Shown here: one piece after another, positions 63,336 to 64,000 of the stretch
Layout: the number at the start of each line of letters is the position of its first letter
Numbering within the stretch: the first letter of the stretch is position 1
DNA from: Gammaproteobacteria bacterium
GTDB taxonomy: Bacteria > Pseudomonadota > Gammaproteobacteria > Burkholderiales > Rhodocyclaceae
DNA length: 64,000 nucleotides
NCBI GenBank assembly: GCA_018824085.1
Contig: JAHJHI010000038.1
Span: forward strand, 46,275-110,274
Direction of reading: 5' to 3'
The notes under the pieces: model-generated
Told to the model about the DNA's origin: nothing
The model's input: the letters and a program-made list of their open reading frames with translations, nothing else
Databases searched by the model: none
Program-made: the position numbers and the translations under genes

Positions 63336-63513
63336 CAAAAGCGCCCCGTCCTTATATATGTGGCCATGGAAATTTCTCTGTAGATCGACGCTTGTCGTCG
63401 ATCCTGCCATAGATGGAAAGCGTGCCGTTATGGCACTGACTGACTGTGGTTCGCCGATACATGATCGCCAAACGGTGATTTGATGGGCCTGATAACGAAT
63501 ACATGAAAGATTC

Positions 63514-63542
63514 TTGACAGAGGGCTGAATAGTGTCCATAAT
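63514..63542 (+). promoter_or_regulatory. Sigma-70 promoter of the initiator tRNA gene
   Basis: TTGACA (63514-63519, perfect -35) and CATAAT (63537-63542, five of six) with a 17-base spacer. The expected start near 63549 is about 8 bases before the mature tRNA. Confidence 0.85.
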
Positions 63543-63556
63543 CTTTCTCTCTCGAA

Positions 63557-63633
63557 CGCGGGGTGGAGCAGTCTGGCAGCTCGTCGGGCTCATAACCCGA
63601 AGGTCACAGGTTCAAATCCTGTCCCCGCAACCA
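63557..63633 (+). tRNA. Initiator tRNA-Met (CAT anticodon)
   Basis: A 77-base cloverleaf with encoded CCA. The acceptor stem begins CGCGGGG and ends CCCCGCAACCA; the C at position 1 opposite A gives the unpaired first position that marks initiator tRNA. The anticodon stem GTCGGGCTCATAACCCGA has the three G-C pairs typical of initiators and anticodon CAT. The T loop is GGTTCAAATCC. It closely matches tRNA-fMet of other proteobacteria. Confidence 0.97.
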
Positions 63634-63675
63634 AGTGCTGAAAAGCGCGGCGAAAGAGAAAAAGATTAAGAAAGT

Positions 63676-63703
63676 TTGCACAAAAGCGAAAATGTGTTAA
63701 AGT
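63676..63703 (+). promoter_or_regulatory. Ribosomal RNA operon promoter
   Basis: TTGCAC (63676-63681) and TAAAGT (63698-63703) separated by 16 bases, followed by a short discriminator CTCGCT. It lies about 210 bases before the 16S gene, the usual place for an rrn promoter. Confidence 0.75.
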
Positions 63704-63735
63704 CTCGCTTCTGTGCTGCAGAGAAAGCAGCGAAC

Positions 63736-63746
63736 GTTCTTTAACA
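63736..63746 (+). promoter_or_regulatory. rRNA leader boxA antitermination site
   Basis: GTTCTTTAACA closely matches the boxA consensus TGCTCTTTAACA that binds NusB/NusE to stop premature termination in rRNA operons. It lies between the promoter and the 16S gene, followed by the conserved leader stretch AACAGCCGATAGGTGTGGGC. Confidence 0.8.
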
Positions 63747-63921
63747 AAACAAACAGCCGATAGGTGTGGGCGCGATCTGGTTGTAACGGCGAGCAGATGT
63801 CGTTTCAGGGAAACTTGGGGTGACGGAAGCTTGCATGACAATGAGATGAAGTGCTCATGCTGAATCAAAGGTTTTAAGCGAAAGCTTATACCTGTGAATT
63901 TCTGATGAGTTTTTGGGAATT

Positions 63922-64000
63922 AAACTGAAGAGTTTGATCCTGGCTCAGATTGAACGCTGGCGGAATGCTTTACACATGCAAGTCGAGCGGCAGCGCGGTC
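63922..64000 (+). rRNA. 16S ribosomal RNA, 5' end only
   Basis: The 16S gene opens with AAACTGAAGAGTTTGATCCT and continues with the universal GGCTCAGATTGAACGCTGGC. The sequence then runs GGAATGCTTTACACATGCAA and GTCGAGCGGCAGCGCGGT, a pattern found in betaproteobacteria. Only 79 bases are present before the window ends. Confidence 0.97.

Noticed and set aside
63590..63868. Minus-strand open frame of 92 codons over the tRNA and rRNA leader
   Set aside because: It overlaps tRNA-fMet and the rrn promoter and leader; its product includes the translated complement of the tRNA.

Overview
The window is GC-rich bacterial chromosome, about 64 kb, with tightly packed genes and very little spare DNA. 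Several things point to a betaproteobacterium, probably Rhodocyclales-like (inference): the start of a 16S rRNA gene with betaproteobacterial character, a PEP-CTERM sorting signal, a recJ/rpfE-type gene pair, and a membrane-bound formate dehydrogenase cluster with DUF3305/DUF3306 proteins. A genus cannot be named from the sequence alone.

Layout. 1-949: the 3' part of pntB (proton-translocating transhydrogenase), ended by a clear terminator. 1057-5639, minus strand: an AraC regulator, a MetX-like alpha/beta hydrolase, a Baeyer-Villiger monooxygenase and thioredoxin 2. Two direct repeats 22 bp apart lie upstream of the monooxygenase and look like an AraC-type operator. 5709-11834, minus: an AEC permease, an MFS permease and a complete TRAP transporter (dctM, dctQ, dctP), whose large permease carries an odd 9-residue proline-rich repeat. 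12009-16140, minus: a periplasmic M48 peptidase lipoprotein, recJ and an RpfE-like protein. 16238-23684: lolC/E, lolD, a DUF2062 membrane protein (minus), comEC, an alpha/beta hydrolase, a DUF1415 protein, a 13-bp tandem repeat and truC.

23848-45005 is the most unusual region. A DUF2341/LamG-like domain fused to an ExbB proton channel, two ExbD proteins and a TonB-like protein form one tight operon. It runs into a putative porin and a coiled-coil periplasmic protein, then a PEP-CTERM protein, a PstS-like binding protein without ABC partners, a TpsB (FhaC/ShlB) outer-membrane transporter and a 3544-residue TpsA exoprotein with an ESPR signal, a TPS domain and a DUF3739-type C-terminus. The mature TpsA has only two cysteines, both in the last 20 residues. 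Taken together this could be a proton-motive-force-energised cell-surface or secretion system. The grouping is seen; the joint function is inferred.

45031-59246 is a self-contained formate dehydrogenase module. The minus-strand arm (moaA, fdhD, mobA, moeA and an HTH/substrate-binding regulator) makes and inserts the molybdenum cofactor. The plus-strand arm encodes DUF3305, DUF3306, a 700-residue polyferredoxin, a TorD-like chaperone, a small Tat protein, the catalytic subunit (cysteine type), the iron-sulfur subunit, a small lipoprotein, the cytochrome b subunit and a 68-residue exported protein, and ends at a perfect 16-bp terminator hairpin. A sigma-54-like promoter precedes the polyferredoxin gene. 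59345-63335, minus: a TonB-dependent receptor (TTG start) preceded by a NarL-type response regulator and its histidine kinase. 63514-64000: initiator tRNA-Met with its own promoter, then the promoter, boxA leader and first 79 bases of an rRNA operon.
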